Source: CAYMEK01 sp964389305 (lineage in GTDB: Bacteria; Spirochaetota; Spirochaetia; SZUA-6; DRHE01). From it: a stretch of DNA of 64,000 nt. Positions 16,550 through 24,169 of the stretch are shown here, in pieces (position 1 is the stretch's first letter; every line of letters begins with the position of its first letter). The stretch is from assembly GCA_964389305.1 (NCBI GenBank), contig CAYMEK010000014.1, positions 1 to 64,000 of the forward strand, read 5' to 3'. The position numbers and the translations under genes were made by a program. The notes under the pieces are model-generated. The model ran no database searches. It was not told where the DNA came from and saw only the letters and a list, made by a program, of their open reading frames with translations.

Positions 16550-16992
16550 TATCCATGCTCCTTCTCGGAAGGGTTTGACGGAGCGGCGCCGTCCGTGGCG
16601 TCCGCCCGGGCTGCGCCAGCTCCTTCTCCCGCCGCTGCGGTCTCCACCGGCGGATTGTACGGGGTCTTGACCCTGGTTCGATAGAAGCTGCCCCGGTAGT
16701 CCGGATTCAATCCCTCGACCTCTACCCCGAACAGGTCGTGCAGCTCGTTTTCGTAGAGGGCGGCGCTGCCGTAGACGCCGCTGAGGCTCCGAATCCTGGG
16801 CAAGCCGGCGGGAAGGGTTACCCGCAAGGTGAGCAGAGAGAGGTCCTTGCCAAAACTGTAGTTGAGCTCGAAGCCCTCACCGCGCACGCAGTCGATCTGC
16901 ACGAGTCGGTAGCCCTGCTGGCGCAGCGCCTGCACCCGCTCGACGAGCTGGCCGGCCTCGATCCCTCTTACTTCCTGGAGGTTGTTGTTCAT
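16549..16992 (-). CDS. echD: Ech-type hydrogenase subunit D (NuoC-like)
   Basis: The 147-residue protein matches the 30-kDa NuoC family. It has an N-terminal alpha/beta half with GYRLVQIDCVRGEGFELNYS, then the family block SLSGVYGSAALYENELHDLFGV and the C-terminal YRGSFY. In complex I this subunit braces the catalytic subunit against the small subunit. The tail after residue 120 is Ala/Glu-rich and low in complexity. The gene overlaps echC upstream by four bases and echE downstream by one base, a tightly coupled arrangement. Confidence 0.85.
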   Translation of the reverse strand: MNNNLQEVRGIEAGQLVERVQALRQQGYRLVQIDCVRGEGFELNYSFGKDLSLLTLRVTLPAGLPRIRSLSGVYGSAALYENELHDLFGVEVEGLNPDYRGSFYRTRVKTPYNPPVETAAAGEGAGAARADATDGAAPSNPSEKEHG

Positions 16993-17900
16993 CTCTTCTT
17001 CTCCAGACGCAGAGGTTCGCGTGACCGCCGCGGGCCCGGGGGCGCTTCAGGGGACACCGGGAGATACCCGCGGCGCCGGAAGTCCCCCAGGGTGCCCCGG
17101 CCGGCGTGGCGGAGCTCGAGGATGTAGCACCGGGCGTGGGGGAAGGCCTCCTCCACCCCTGCCAGGAGCCTGGCCCGGATGCCCCGGTGCCGGAACCGGA
17201 AATCCACCGACAGCCTGCTCAGCAGGCATTCCTGCCCGCTCCTGTCCGCTCGCACCGTCCCGAGGATCTCCGAGTCCACCGTGGCCTTAAGAAAGACGCC
17301 GCGGCTCAGCTGCTCGAGTATCTGCTCTACTGAGGGGCCGGCGGACAGCAGCGCGTAGTCGCCGTAGATCTCCGCCTCGTACCTGTTTTCGTGCAGCTCG
17401 AGCTCCAGGATGCGCTCCGCGTCTTCCTGGTCGGCCGGCCCCACCTGCAGCGCCGAGGGGAGCTGCCTGGCGACGCGCCGCCATTCACGGTGCTTGTACT
17501 CCAGCGCCTGCAGGGCCTGAAAGACTCCGTCGATGATGGCCTCCGGCCGGGCGGCGCAGCCCGGTACGTACACATCGACCGGGAGGAGCCGATCCACGCC
17601 GCCCATCAGGTTATAGCTGAAGCGGAAGAAGTTCCCGCAGGCGGCGCAGATACCCACCGCCACCACGGCCTTGGGCCAGGGCATCTGCTCGTAGATCGTA
17701 CGCACCACGTCGCGGTTCTGCTCGTTTACTCCCCCGGTGATGAGCAGGATATCGGCGTGCTTGGGATTGCCGGTGTTGAGAATCCCGAAGCGTTCCAGGT
17801 CATACACGGGGGTCAGGCAGGCCAGCACTTCGATATCGCAGCCGTTGCAGCTCGAGGCGTCGTAGTGCAGTACCCAGGGCGAGCGTTTGAGAAAGGACAT
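16989..17900 (-). CDS. echC: Ech-type hydrogenase small subunit fused to a GNAT acetyltransferase domain
   Basis: Residues 1 to about 145 are the NuoB-like small subunit. The four Cys of its proximal [4Fe-4S] cluster lie in SSCNGCDIEV, GICAACGNFF and VPGCAARPEA. Residues about 153-285 form a GNAT N-acetyltransferase domain. It opens with ADQEDAERILELELHENRYE, continues through a central strand pair (KATVDSEILGTVRAD), and has acetyl-CoA motif A (LSVDFRFRHRGIRARLL) and a closing DFRRRGY. The usual RxxGxG/A loop is R237-HR-G240-I-R242, so the last small residue is Arg. Standalone Ech small subunits are about half this size, and no stop or start separates the two parts. The substrate of the fused domain is unknown. 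Confidence 0.88.
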   Translation of the reverse strand: MSFLKRSPWVLHYDASSCNGCDIEVLACLTPVYDLERFGILNTGNPKHADILLITGGVNEQNRDVVRTIYEQMPWPKAVVAVGICAACGNFFRFSYNLMGGVDRLLPVDVYVPGCAARPEAIIDGVFQALQALEYKHREWRRVARQLPSALQVGPADQEDAERILELELHENRYEAEIYGDYALLSAGPSVEQILEQLSRGVFLKATVDSEILGTVRADRSGQECLLSRLSVDFRFRHRGIRARLLAGVEEAFPHARCYILELRHAGRGTLGDFRRRGYLPVSPEAPPGPRRSREPLRLEKKR

Positions 17901-17904
17901 GGCG

Positions 17905-18765
17905 CTACCCCGCCGCCCTGATGAGGAACAGGACCACGATGTTGCCCAGAGAGACCGCCAGTGAGCCTATCCAGGAGCTGTTCAGCAGAAGACGCCACTT
18001 CACACGGGCGAAGACATTGTCCAGAAAAACCTCGGCGAAATAGACCGCCAGGGCAACCCCGACGCCGAGCAGAGGCAGGTGGGCGAAGAACAGATAGATG
18101 AACCCCAGCAACAGCACCGTCTCGTACCAGTGGGCGACTTCGATCATGGCCAGCCCCGGACCGGCGAACTCGGTGGTGATGCCCTTGACGAGCTCCTGAT
18201 GGGCGTGGTGCGAGGTGGACAGGTCGAAGGGGGACTTCCTGAGCTTGATGGCCAGCACCAGGACGAAGCCGAGGAACACGCCGGGCAGGTAGTGAATGAT
18301 AGGTACCTTCACGGCGGCGATCTCGGATACGTAGAAGCTGTGGGTGATCATATACAGCCCCACCGCGCTCAGGATGAGAGCCGGTTCGTAAGCCATGATC
18401 TGGATCATCTCCCGCTCGGCGCCCAGGTGGGAATAGGGCGAGGCGGTGCGGTAGGCGCCGACGATGAAGAAGATCTCGGCCAGCGTCAGGGCGAAGATCA
18501 CCAGCAGGATGTCTTCGCCGGCAAAGAACAGCGCCCCCGTAAAGACGACGAGAATCAGGAAGAACAGGATGTAGAAGTTCTGGGACTTATGAACGATCAG
18601 GTTCTCCTTCTGCAGCAGCTTGAGCACGTCGTAGAAGCTCTGCAGCACCGGGGGTCCCACCCGGCCCTGCAGCCGCGCCGTCAGGATGCGGTCCAAAGCG
18701 GCCAGCAAACCGCCGACGACAGGGGCGAGCAGCACGTACGCAGCGGCGGCGAGAATTCTCATCAT
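17905..18765 (-). CDS. echB: Ech-type hydrogenase membrane subunit B (NuoH-like)
   Basis: The 286-residue protein has about eight hydrophobic helices and the NuoH/EchB hallmark residues: LTARLQGRVGPPVLQSFYDVLKLL after helix 1, and the loop GAEREMIQIMAYEPALIL. A third conserved part is KLRKSPFDLSTSHHAHQELV before the fifth helix. This subunit forms the junction between the hydrophilic arm and the ion-pumping membrane arm, and bears the E-channel. ATG 18765 overlaps the echA stop. The stop lies four bases before echC. It acts in the inner membrane. Confidence 0.9.
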   Translation of the reverse strand: MMRILAAAAYVLLAPVVGGLLAALDRILTARLQGRVGPPVLQSFYDVLKLLQKENLIVHKSQNFYILFFLILVVFTGALFFAGEDILLVIFALTLAEIFFIVGAYRTASPYSHLGAEREMIQIMAYEPALILSAVGLYMITHSFYVSEIAAVKVPIIHYLPGVFLGFVLVLAIKLRKSPFDLSTSHHAHQELVKGITTEFAGPGLAMIEVAHWYETVLLLGFIYLFFAHLPLLGVGVALAVYFAEVFLDNVFARVKWRLLLNSSWIGSLAVSLGNIVVLFLIRAAG

Positions 18766-20657
18766 GCCGTCACCGCCAGCGCAGCCCCGAAGAGCAGGCC
18801 GCCGATCAGCAGACCAGCGATGACGGAACCGGTGATGAACAGCCGGAGTTCGCTGAAATAGCCGCTCAGATAGTAGTTCCTGAAGGCCAGCTTCCGGGTG
18901 ACTCCCATGGAGCCCCGGAAAAAATCCCCGCCGCCGCTGTTGGCTCCTCCCATGTAGGGCTCAACATAGCGCGCCCTCCTGCCCGGCAGCAGGAAGCTCA
19001 GGGGGAAGAGCATCACCAGCACCGTCATGATGACCATGATGATGATGTTCCCGCGGGACATCATGGCTTCCCGCCCATAGGTGACAATGAGGTAGGGATC
19101 GATGAGGAAACGGGAGACGAGCGGGAACAGCAGGGTAGCGGCTACGACCAGTCCGGCGATGATCCAGGACACGACTCGCTGTTCGCCGCCCGTCCCGGGG
19201 CGTTCGTAGCCCTGCGGGTTCACCACGCTGACCAGCTTGCCCATCCACTTCACCCAGAAGAAGAGGGTGGCGCCGCTGCCGAAAGCGACGAGACCCGTCA
19301 GGATGGGATTGGAGTCGGCCAGAGCCTGCAGCACGGCCACCTTGCTGATCAGCATCCCGAAGGGAGCCAGAAACATCCCCGCCATGCCGATGAGCATAAC
19401 CACCGCCAGCCAGGGTATCTTGACGAGCAGGCCGCCCATCTCTTCGATATCCCTGCTTCCGACCGCCGGCTCCACCACACCCACGCCGAGGAACAGAAGG
19501 CATTTGGCCACGGCATGGAAAACGATCAGGAGAATCGCCGCCCAGACCGCCTCATAGGTACCGATTCCGGCGCAGAGCATCACCAGGCCCAGGTTGCCGA
19601 TCGTGGAGTAGGCCAGCACCCTCTTGGCATTGCTCTGGGAAATGGCGATGAAGGAGGTCAGTAGAAAGGTCACCCCGCCCACCAGGGCGACCAGCAGCCC
19701 CACTACCGTGCCCCGCAGGAGCGGAGCGATCCGCACGACGATATACACCCCCGCCTTGACCATGGTGCTGGAGTGCAGCAGCGCCGAAACAGGAGTCGGG
19801 GCCACCATCGCGCCCAGGAGCCAGGAGGCGAACGGCATCTGGGCGGACTTCGTCATCCCGGCCACCGAGAGCAGGGCCGCCGGCAGCAGCGCCCCGGCCT
19901 TGCCCAGGGCGAGCATCCCGTCCAGCTCAACCGTGCCGTGCGCGAAGAACAGGTAGAATGTGGTCCCGGCGAAGGCGATCTCGCCGATGACGTTGAGCAG
20001 CAGGGCCAGAAAAGCGTTATGCATCGCCTCCCGGCTGCGGTCGTAGCCGATGAGGAAAAAGGAGCAGAGGGTGGTGATCCCCCAGAAGAAGGCCAGCCAG
20101 AGAAGATCGTTGGTGAACACCAGGCCGAACATGGCGGACAGGAAAGCAAAGATGATAAAGAAGTAGCTGCGGCGGCGGTCCTTCAGCTCCCGGTGCTCCC
20201 TGCCGTGGTACTCCCGCATATACCCGAGGGAGTACACGGCGATCAGGCTCCCCAGTACACCTACGATCACGCCCATGATGGCGGAGAACTTGTCCACGAA
20301 GATGTTGTGCCGAACGGATATCCCGCCGCGCCACATCAGCTCGAAGACGATCAGCGCCGCGGCCTGGACCAGCACTAAAGCAAAAATCAGCGGCTTTCTG
20401 TGCTTCGCGCAGAGATACAGCACATAGGCACCCAAACCGGCTTCGATCGCCAGCATCACGTAGGTGACCCAGGGGGCGTTCAGCTCGAGGTACAGGGCCT
20501 CTCTGTGCAGGTTCAGCGCCAGCAGCAGCAGGGAGGCCAGGCTCAGGATTACGGCGGCGGCCTTCACCACCGCACCCCTGACTGCATCCCTCTTCACCAC
20601 CGCCAGTACCAGGGCGACCAGTAGGGGAAATCCAAACAGGAACAAAAGCAGGTTCAT
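18762..20657 (-). CDS. echA: Ech-type hydrogenase membrane subunit A (NuoL/Mrp antiporter-like)
   Basis: The 631-residue protein is a long antiporter-like subunit with about 14-16 helices. The proton-translocating core contains TPVSALLHSSTMVKAGVYIV and AYSTIGNLGLVMLCAGIG, with the Lys and His residues that line the channel. Near position 130 lies VGVLGSLIAVYSLGYMREY. A C-terminal extension of about 60 polar residues holds EPYMGGANSGGG and then a last helix. The start ATG 20657 has an AAAGAG site; a GTG 30 bases upstream is less likely. It opens the ech operon, and an 18-bp palindrome lies about 120 bases upstream. Confidence 0.9.
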   Translation of the reverse strand: MNLLLFLFGFPLLVALVLAVVKRDAVRGAVVKAAAVILSLASLLLLALNLHREALYLELNAPWVTYVMLAIEAGLGAYVLYLCAKHRKPLIFALVLVQAAALIVFELMWRGGISVRHNIFVDKFSAIMGVIVGVLGSLIAVYSLGYMREYHGREHRELKDRRRSYFFIIFAFLSAMFGLVFTNDLLWLAFFWGITTLCSFFLIGYDRSREAMHNAFLALLLNVIGEIAFAGTTFYLFFAHGTVELDGMLALGKAGALLPAALLSVAGMTKSAQMPFASWLLGAMVAPTPVSALLHSSTMVKAGVYIVVRIAPLLRGTVVGLLVALVGGVTFLLTSFIAISQSNAKRVLAYSTIGNLGLVMLCAGIGTYEAVWAAILLIVFHAVAKCLLFLGVGVVEPAVGSRDIEEMGGLLVKIPWLAVVMLIGMAGMFLAPFGMLISKVAVLQALADSNPILTGLVAFGSGATLFFWVKWMGKLVSVVNPQGYERPGTGGEQRVVSWIIAGLVVAATLLFPLVSRFLIDPYLIVTYGREAMMSRGNIIIMVIMTVLVMLFPLSFLLPGRRARYVEPYMGGANSGGGDFFRGSMGVTRKLAFRNYYLSGYFSELRLFITGSVIAGLLIGGLLFGAALAVTA

Positions 20658-20981
20658 GGCGCTTCGATCTCTTTCCCGCCGGGGCACCCTGCCTTGCAGT
20701 TTTGCTCACGGCGGCTGGATGGATCTGCAAGCAGCGAGTCCCACGCTAAAGGTACGAGCTACGGCTTCGGCCGCGCTATAACCGTTTACGGTTATTTGTT
20801 CGTGAAATTCGGTGTACGGGGGACCCGGAGGGGCGGCCTCGCGGAGGTGGTTAACGCCGCCGGCTTTCGCATACGGGCGATAACAATGCGCGAGGGTCTT
20901 ATATATGAGTGTTTTAGTAGACTATACCTTTTCGCATGACTATATTGTAGTTATCAAATTTTCCATTTCAGGAGGTTCGCA
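20658..20981. other. Divergent control region between ech operon and secreted-repeat gene
   Basis: These 324 bases hold no gene I can support. They become AT-rich toward the right end. The plus side ends in an AGGAGG ribosome site before ATG 20982, with TATATT at 20941-20946 as a possible -10. The minus side carries the palindrome described separately. Confidence 0.5.
20778..20795. promoter_or_regulatory. 18-bp palindrome upstream of echA
   Basis: ATAACCGT and ACGGTTAT form perfect 8-bp arms around a TT centre. On the minus strand the right-hand arm runs into TTATAG, a possible -10 for echA. The position suits an operator for a dimeric regulator. Confidence 0.4.
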
Positions 20982-21758
20982 ATGGTAAAAACCATGGTAA
21001 GAATCGCGGTAGTGCTGGTAAGCATGACCGCCTTCGTGGGTCTTGCAGGGGCGCAGTCGCAATACACCGTACAGGTTCGAAGCGCGGCGAACGGGGTAAA
21101 CTACCTCACGGACGCCAGGGGCATAACGCTCTACTACTATACCAAGGACACAACCGGAGAGAGCGTCTGCACCGACGGATGTGTGGACAAATGGCCGATC
21201 TTTTATACCCCCAACATCTCGGTGCCGCCCACCCTCAACGCGTCCGATTTCGGCACCATCACCCGCTCCGACGGGCGGAAGGAGACCACCTACCGCGGCT
21301 GGCCGCTGTATTATTGGTTCCAGGACAAGAATCCTGGGGATATGAAGGGCGAGGGTATCGGTAAGGTATGGTATATTCTCGATGTTCCGGCGTACACGGT
21401 CATGATCGGCACCGACAAGGACCTCGGGAACTATCTCGTCGATGGCAATGGGAACACGCTCTACTACTTCACCAGGGATACGATGGGCAAGAGCGACTGC
21501 AACGGGAACTGCATAGAGAACTGGCCCGCGTTCTCCGTTTCCTCCTTCGTTGTCCCATCAGCCCTCAATGCCTCAGACTTCGCGACTATCACGAGAGCCG
21601 ATGGGAAGCAGCAGGTCACCTACAAGGGATACCCGCTTTACTATTTCGTGCGCGACAAGAAACGGGGAGATGTGACCGGTGAGGGGGTGAACGGCGTCTG
21701 GTACGTCGTCGACCCAGCTAAATTTCCTCCCGCGAACATGTCGATGAGCGCGTACTAA
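20982..21758 (+). CDS. Secreted two-repeat protein (COG4315 / PF03640 type)
   Basis: The 258-residue protein has a signal peptide ending near VGLAGAQS. Two tandem copies of a secreted repeat of unknown function follow. Each copy has the family pattern YLTDARGITLYYYTKDT, then a paired Cys (CTDGCVDKWP in copy 1, CNGNCIENWP in copy 2), then LNASDFGTITRSDG, YRGWPLYYW and a closing GxWYxxD. The repeats cover about residues 30-135 and 136-250. The family is common in periplasmic or cell-surface proteins of many bacteria and has no known enzyme activity. AGGAGG precedes the ATG. It is divergent from the Ech operon, and a long hairpin follows the stop. Confidence 0.88.
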   Translation: MVKTMVRIAVVLVSMTAFVGLAGAQSQYTVQVRSAANGVNYLTDARGITLYYYTKDTTGESVCTDGCVDKWPIFYTPNISVPPTLNASDFGTITRSDGRKETTYRGWPLYYWFQDKNPGDMKGEGIGKVWYILDVPAYTVMIGTDKDLGNYLVDGNGNTLYYFTRDTMGKSDCNGNCIENWPAFSVSSFVVPSALNASDFATITRADGKQQVTYKGYPLYYFVRDKKRGDVTGEGVNGVWYVVDPAKFPPANMSMSAY

Positions 21759-22087
21759 CGAATCCGCACAACGAGCGGCCCGGCTCCCGAACATTCGTTC
21801 TCTCTTGGAGCCGGTCCGCTCGGCCCGTCAGATCGGCTCCTAGTAATTGGTTTTCGACCTGCAATTAATCAAAACAGTTTATTTCCCTCGGTAAATGTAT
21901 CTGCCTATGTTCTGGGAAGATGATCGCAAAAAAGTGGAGTTTGAATCGTCCCGCCGGTCGTCGCAGTCGAAACGGAAACATGGAAGGCGGCGGACGGGAC
22001 GCTGAAGTAGATCGAAGAAGGGAGACGCCAAGTGCCAAAGATCCTGCCCGGACTTATCTCAAAATTCTCAATCACATGGAGGTAACC
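21759..22087 (+). other. Gene-free leader upstream of the sugar-binding protein gene
   Basis: This 329-base stretch starts with a strong hairpin, then an AT-rich part near 21840-21910 that could hold a promoter. It ends in GGAGGTAACC before ATG 22088. The reading frame is open back to 21920, but those codons show no homology I recognise. Confidence 0.5.
21772..21822 (+). terminator. Long inverted repeat, probable terminator
   Basis: A 16-bp stem with one mismatch (CGAGCGGCCCGGCTCC with GGAGCCGGTCCGCTCG) encloses a 19-base loop, 13 bases after the secreted-repeat gene. There is no T-run, so termination may need Rho or the stem may protect the transcript end. Confidence 0.45.
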
Positions 22088-23200
22088 ATGACAAAAAAGT
22101 ACGGTTTTGCTCTACTTGTTTTGTTTATGTTCACTTTGTCGGTTTCGGCGGTATTCGCGGCCGGAACCAAGGAATCCACCACGACGGGCATGGCCCCGGC
22201 CAAGATTGCGCTTCTGCTGCCGGAGACCAAGACTACCCGCTACGAGACGGCGGACCGGCCTGACTTCGAGGCCAAGATGAAGGCACTCGATCCGAGTGTG
22301 GATATCATCTACAACAATGCCAATCAAAATGCGAATACGCAGCTTTCCCAGGCGGAGGCGGCGTTGACCAACGGGGCTCAGGTTCTCGTTCTTGATCCGG
22401 TCGATTCGGCGGCGGCTGCCGTCATCGCCGACAAGGCCAAGGCCCAGGGCGTGCCGGTCATCGCTTATGACCGTTTGATCCTGAACTCGAGCGGAGTCAA
22501 CTACTACATTTCTTTCGACAACACCGAGGTGGGTAAGCTGCAGGCGACGAGCCTGATTGACAAGCTCAACAAAATGGGGATTCAAAAGCCGGTAATCGTA
22601 ATGATAAACGGCTCTCCGACTGACAACAACGCCAGCCTGTTCAAACAGGGAGCGCACAGCGTTTTCGATCCGTTGGTGAAATCCGGAAAGCTCGTCATAG
22701 CGAAGGAGTACGACACCCCGGACTGGAGTCCGGACCAGGCTCAGAATGAGATGCAGCAGGCGCTCACCGCTCTCGGCAATAAAGTCGACGGAGTCTACTG
22801 CGCCAACGACGGAACAGCCAGCGGTGCGATTGCCGCCATGAAGGCAGCCGGCCTCAAGCCGATTCCTCCGGTCACCGGACAGGACGCCGAGCTGACAGCC
22901 ATTCAGCGTATTCTAGTCGGCCAGCAGTACATGACCGTGTACAAGGCGATCAAGCCGGAGGCCGAAGCGGCCGCGGAGCTCGCCTACGACCTGCTCAAGA
23001 ATAAGCAGGTGCCAGGCAGCATGACCGGCGGCAAGACCGTCAAAAACGGCAAGATGGCCGTAGCTTCGGTGCTGCTCACACCGGTTGCGGTCACGAAAGA
23101 CAACATCAAGGATACCGTCGTGAAGGACGGTTTCTGGACGACGCAGCAGATCTGCACCAGCGATTACGCTGGCGCCTGTAAAGCTGCGGGGTTGGAGTAG
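22088..23200 (+). CDS. xylF: Xylose-type ABC transporter substrate-binding protein
   Basis: The 370-residue periplasmic protein has a signal peptide (MTKKYGFALLVLFMFTLSVSAVFA) and a mature start AGTKES of the kind common in spirochaete binding proteins. It is a two-lobe sugar binder of the Peripla_BP_4 family. VLVLDPVDSAAAAVIADKA, PVIAYDRLI and YYISFDNTEVGKLQA resemble XylF of E. coli. GVYCANDGTASGAI and PVTGQDAEL come from the second lobe. Xylose is the best guess, but related binders take other aldoses. GGAGGTAACC precedes ATG 22088. It opens an importer operon with an ATPase and a permease. Confidence 0.85.
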   Translation: MTKKYGFALLVLFMFTLSVSAVFAAGTKESTTTGMAPAKIALLLPETKTTRYETADRPDFEAKMKALDPSVDIIYNNANQNANTQLSQAEAALTNGAQVLVLDPVDSAAAAVIADKAKAQGVPVIAYDRLILNSSGVNYYISFDNTEVGKLQATSLIDKLNKMGIQKPVIVMINGSPTDNNASLFKQGAHSVFDPLVKSGKLVIAKEYDTPDWSPDQAQNEMQQALTALGNKVDGVYCANDGTASGAIAAMKAAGLKPIPPVTGQDAELTAIQRILVGQQYMTVYKAIKPEAEAAAELAYDLLKNKQVPGSMTGGKTVKNGKMAVASVLLTPVAVTKDNIKDTVVKDGFWTTQQICTSDYAGACKAAGLE

Positions 23201-23271
23201 TCTTCCTTCAGAACCGGGCTGGATCTTTGGCTGCCGGCAACAACCCGAGGTTTTTAGATAAAGGGCAACAC

Positions 23272-23295
23272 CGCCGGAACCTGAGGGTTCCGGCG
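23272..23295 (+). promoter_or_regulatory. Intercistronic hairpin between binding protein and ATPase genes
   Basis: A perfect 10-bp stem (CGCCGGAACC / GGTTCCGGCG) with a TGAG loop lies between the xylF-like and xylG-like genes. Such stems commonly stabilise the upstream message and lower downstream expression, which gives more binding protein than ATPase. Confidence 0.6.
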
Positions 23296-23319
23296 CTTCC
23301 TGAGGACGGTGAGTGAGAA

Positions 23320-24120
23320 ATGGGGAAGATCAAAGAAGAAAAGCGACCGATCCTGGAACTGCACGAAATCAGCAAACGTTTCGGCGCCGTTCAAGCTCTC
23401 TGGAACGTCGATTTTGAGGTGTACGCCGAGGAGGTGATCGGGCTGGTCGGCGACAACGGCGCCGGGAAATCGACGCTGGTCAAGGTGATATCCGGCACCT
23501 ACCGACCGGACAGCGGCCACTACATTTTCGAGGGACGTGAGGTGACCGTCAACAATCCGGGAGAAGCCACCAGCCTGGGAATCCAGACGGTATACCAGGA
23601 CCTGGCTCTCTGTGAGAATCTGGATGTCGTGGCCAACCTCTATCTCGGAAGGGAGCAAATGCGGCCCATGGTACCGGGGGTGTTGGAAGTGATCGACGAA
23701 GTGGAGATGGAGCAGAAAGCCACCCACTTCGTGAAGGAGCTCCACGTGAACATCCCTACACTCCGCTCCCGGGTTGCAACGCTCTCCGGCGGCCAGCGAC
23801 AGTCGGTCGCCGTTGCCAGGGCGGTGATGTGGAACTCCAAGGTGGTGCTGCTCGATGAGCCGACAGCCGCCCTGGGGGTGGAGCAGACCCGTCAGGTCAA
23901 GGATCTGATCGTCCGCCTCCGAGAAAAAGGACTGGGGATCGTGGTGATCAGCCACAACCTCGTCGATGTTTTCGACGTTTCCGATCGGATCATCGTGCTG
24001 CGCCTGGGCAGGCGAGTGGCGACCTTCGACACGCACGGTTCGAATCCCGAGCAGGTGGTTGCGGCCATAACCGGAGCGGAGTACGGCCACGTCGACTCGG
24101 AAACCCAGTCGAGCGGATAA
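23320..24120 (+). CDS. xylG: Sugar ABC transporter ATPase, single-domain
   Basis: The 266-residue ATPase has Walker A in GDNGAGKSTLVK, a Q-loop near YQDLALCENLD, the signature LSGGQRQSVAVARAVMW, Walker B in VVLLDEPTAAL, and the switch His in VVISHNLVDV. XylG and RbsA usually contain two fused ATPase domains of about 500 residues. This one has a single domain, as in FrcA-type transporters, so it should work as a homodimer. It powers uptake of the sugar delivered by the binding protein. The ribosome site (GGTGAG) is weak. The permease gene follows after about 50 bases. Confidence 0.87.
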   Translation: MGKIKEEKRPILELHEISKRFGAVQALWNVDFEVYAEEVIGLVGDNGAGKSTLVKVISGTYRPDSGHYIFEGREVTVNNPGEATSLGIQTVYQDLALCENLDVVANLYLGREQMRPMVPGVLEVIDEVEMEQKATHFVKELHVNIPTLRSRVATLSGGQRQSVAVARAVMWNSKVVLLDEPTAALGVEQTRQVKDLIVRLREKGLGIVVISHNLVDVFDVSDRIIVLRLGRRVATFDTHGSNPEQVVAAITGAEYGHVDSETQSSG

Positions 24121-24169
24121 CGGACTCCGCAGTCAGACTGATATACGTCATATTGGGAATGGATCAATT

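Noticed and set aside
20694..20939. Plus-strand open frame of 81 codons upstream of the secreted-repeat gene
   Set aside because: No ribosome site, no recognisable homology, and it covers the divergent control region of echA.
24041..24056. GGTTCGAATCCC-like stretch resembling a tRNA T-arm
   Set aside because: It lies inside the coding sequence of the ABC ATPase and no other tRNA elements surround it.
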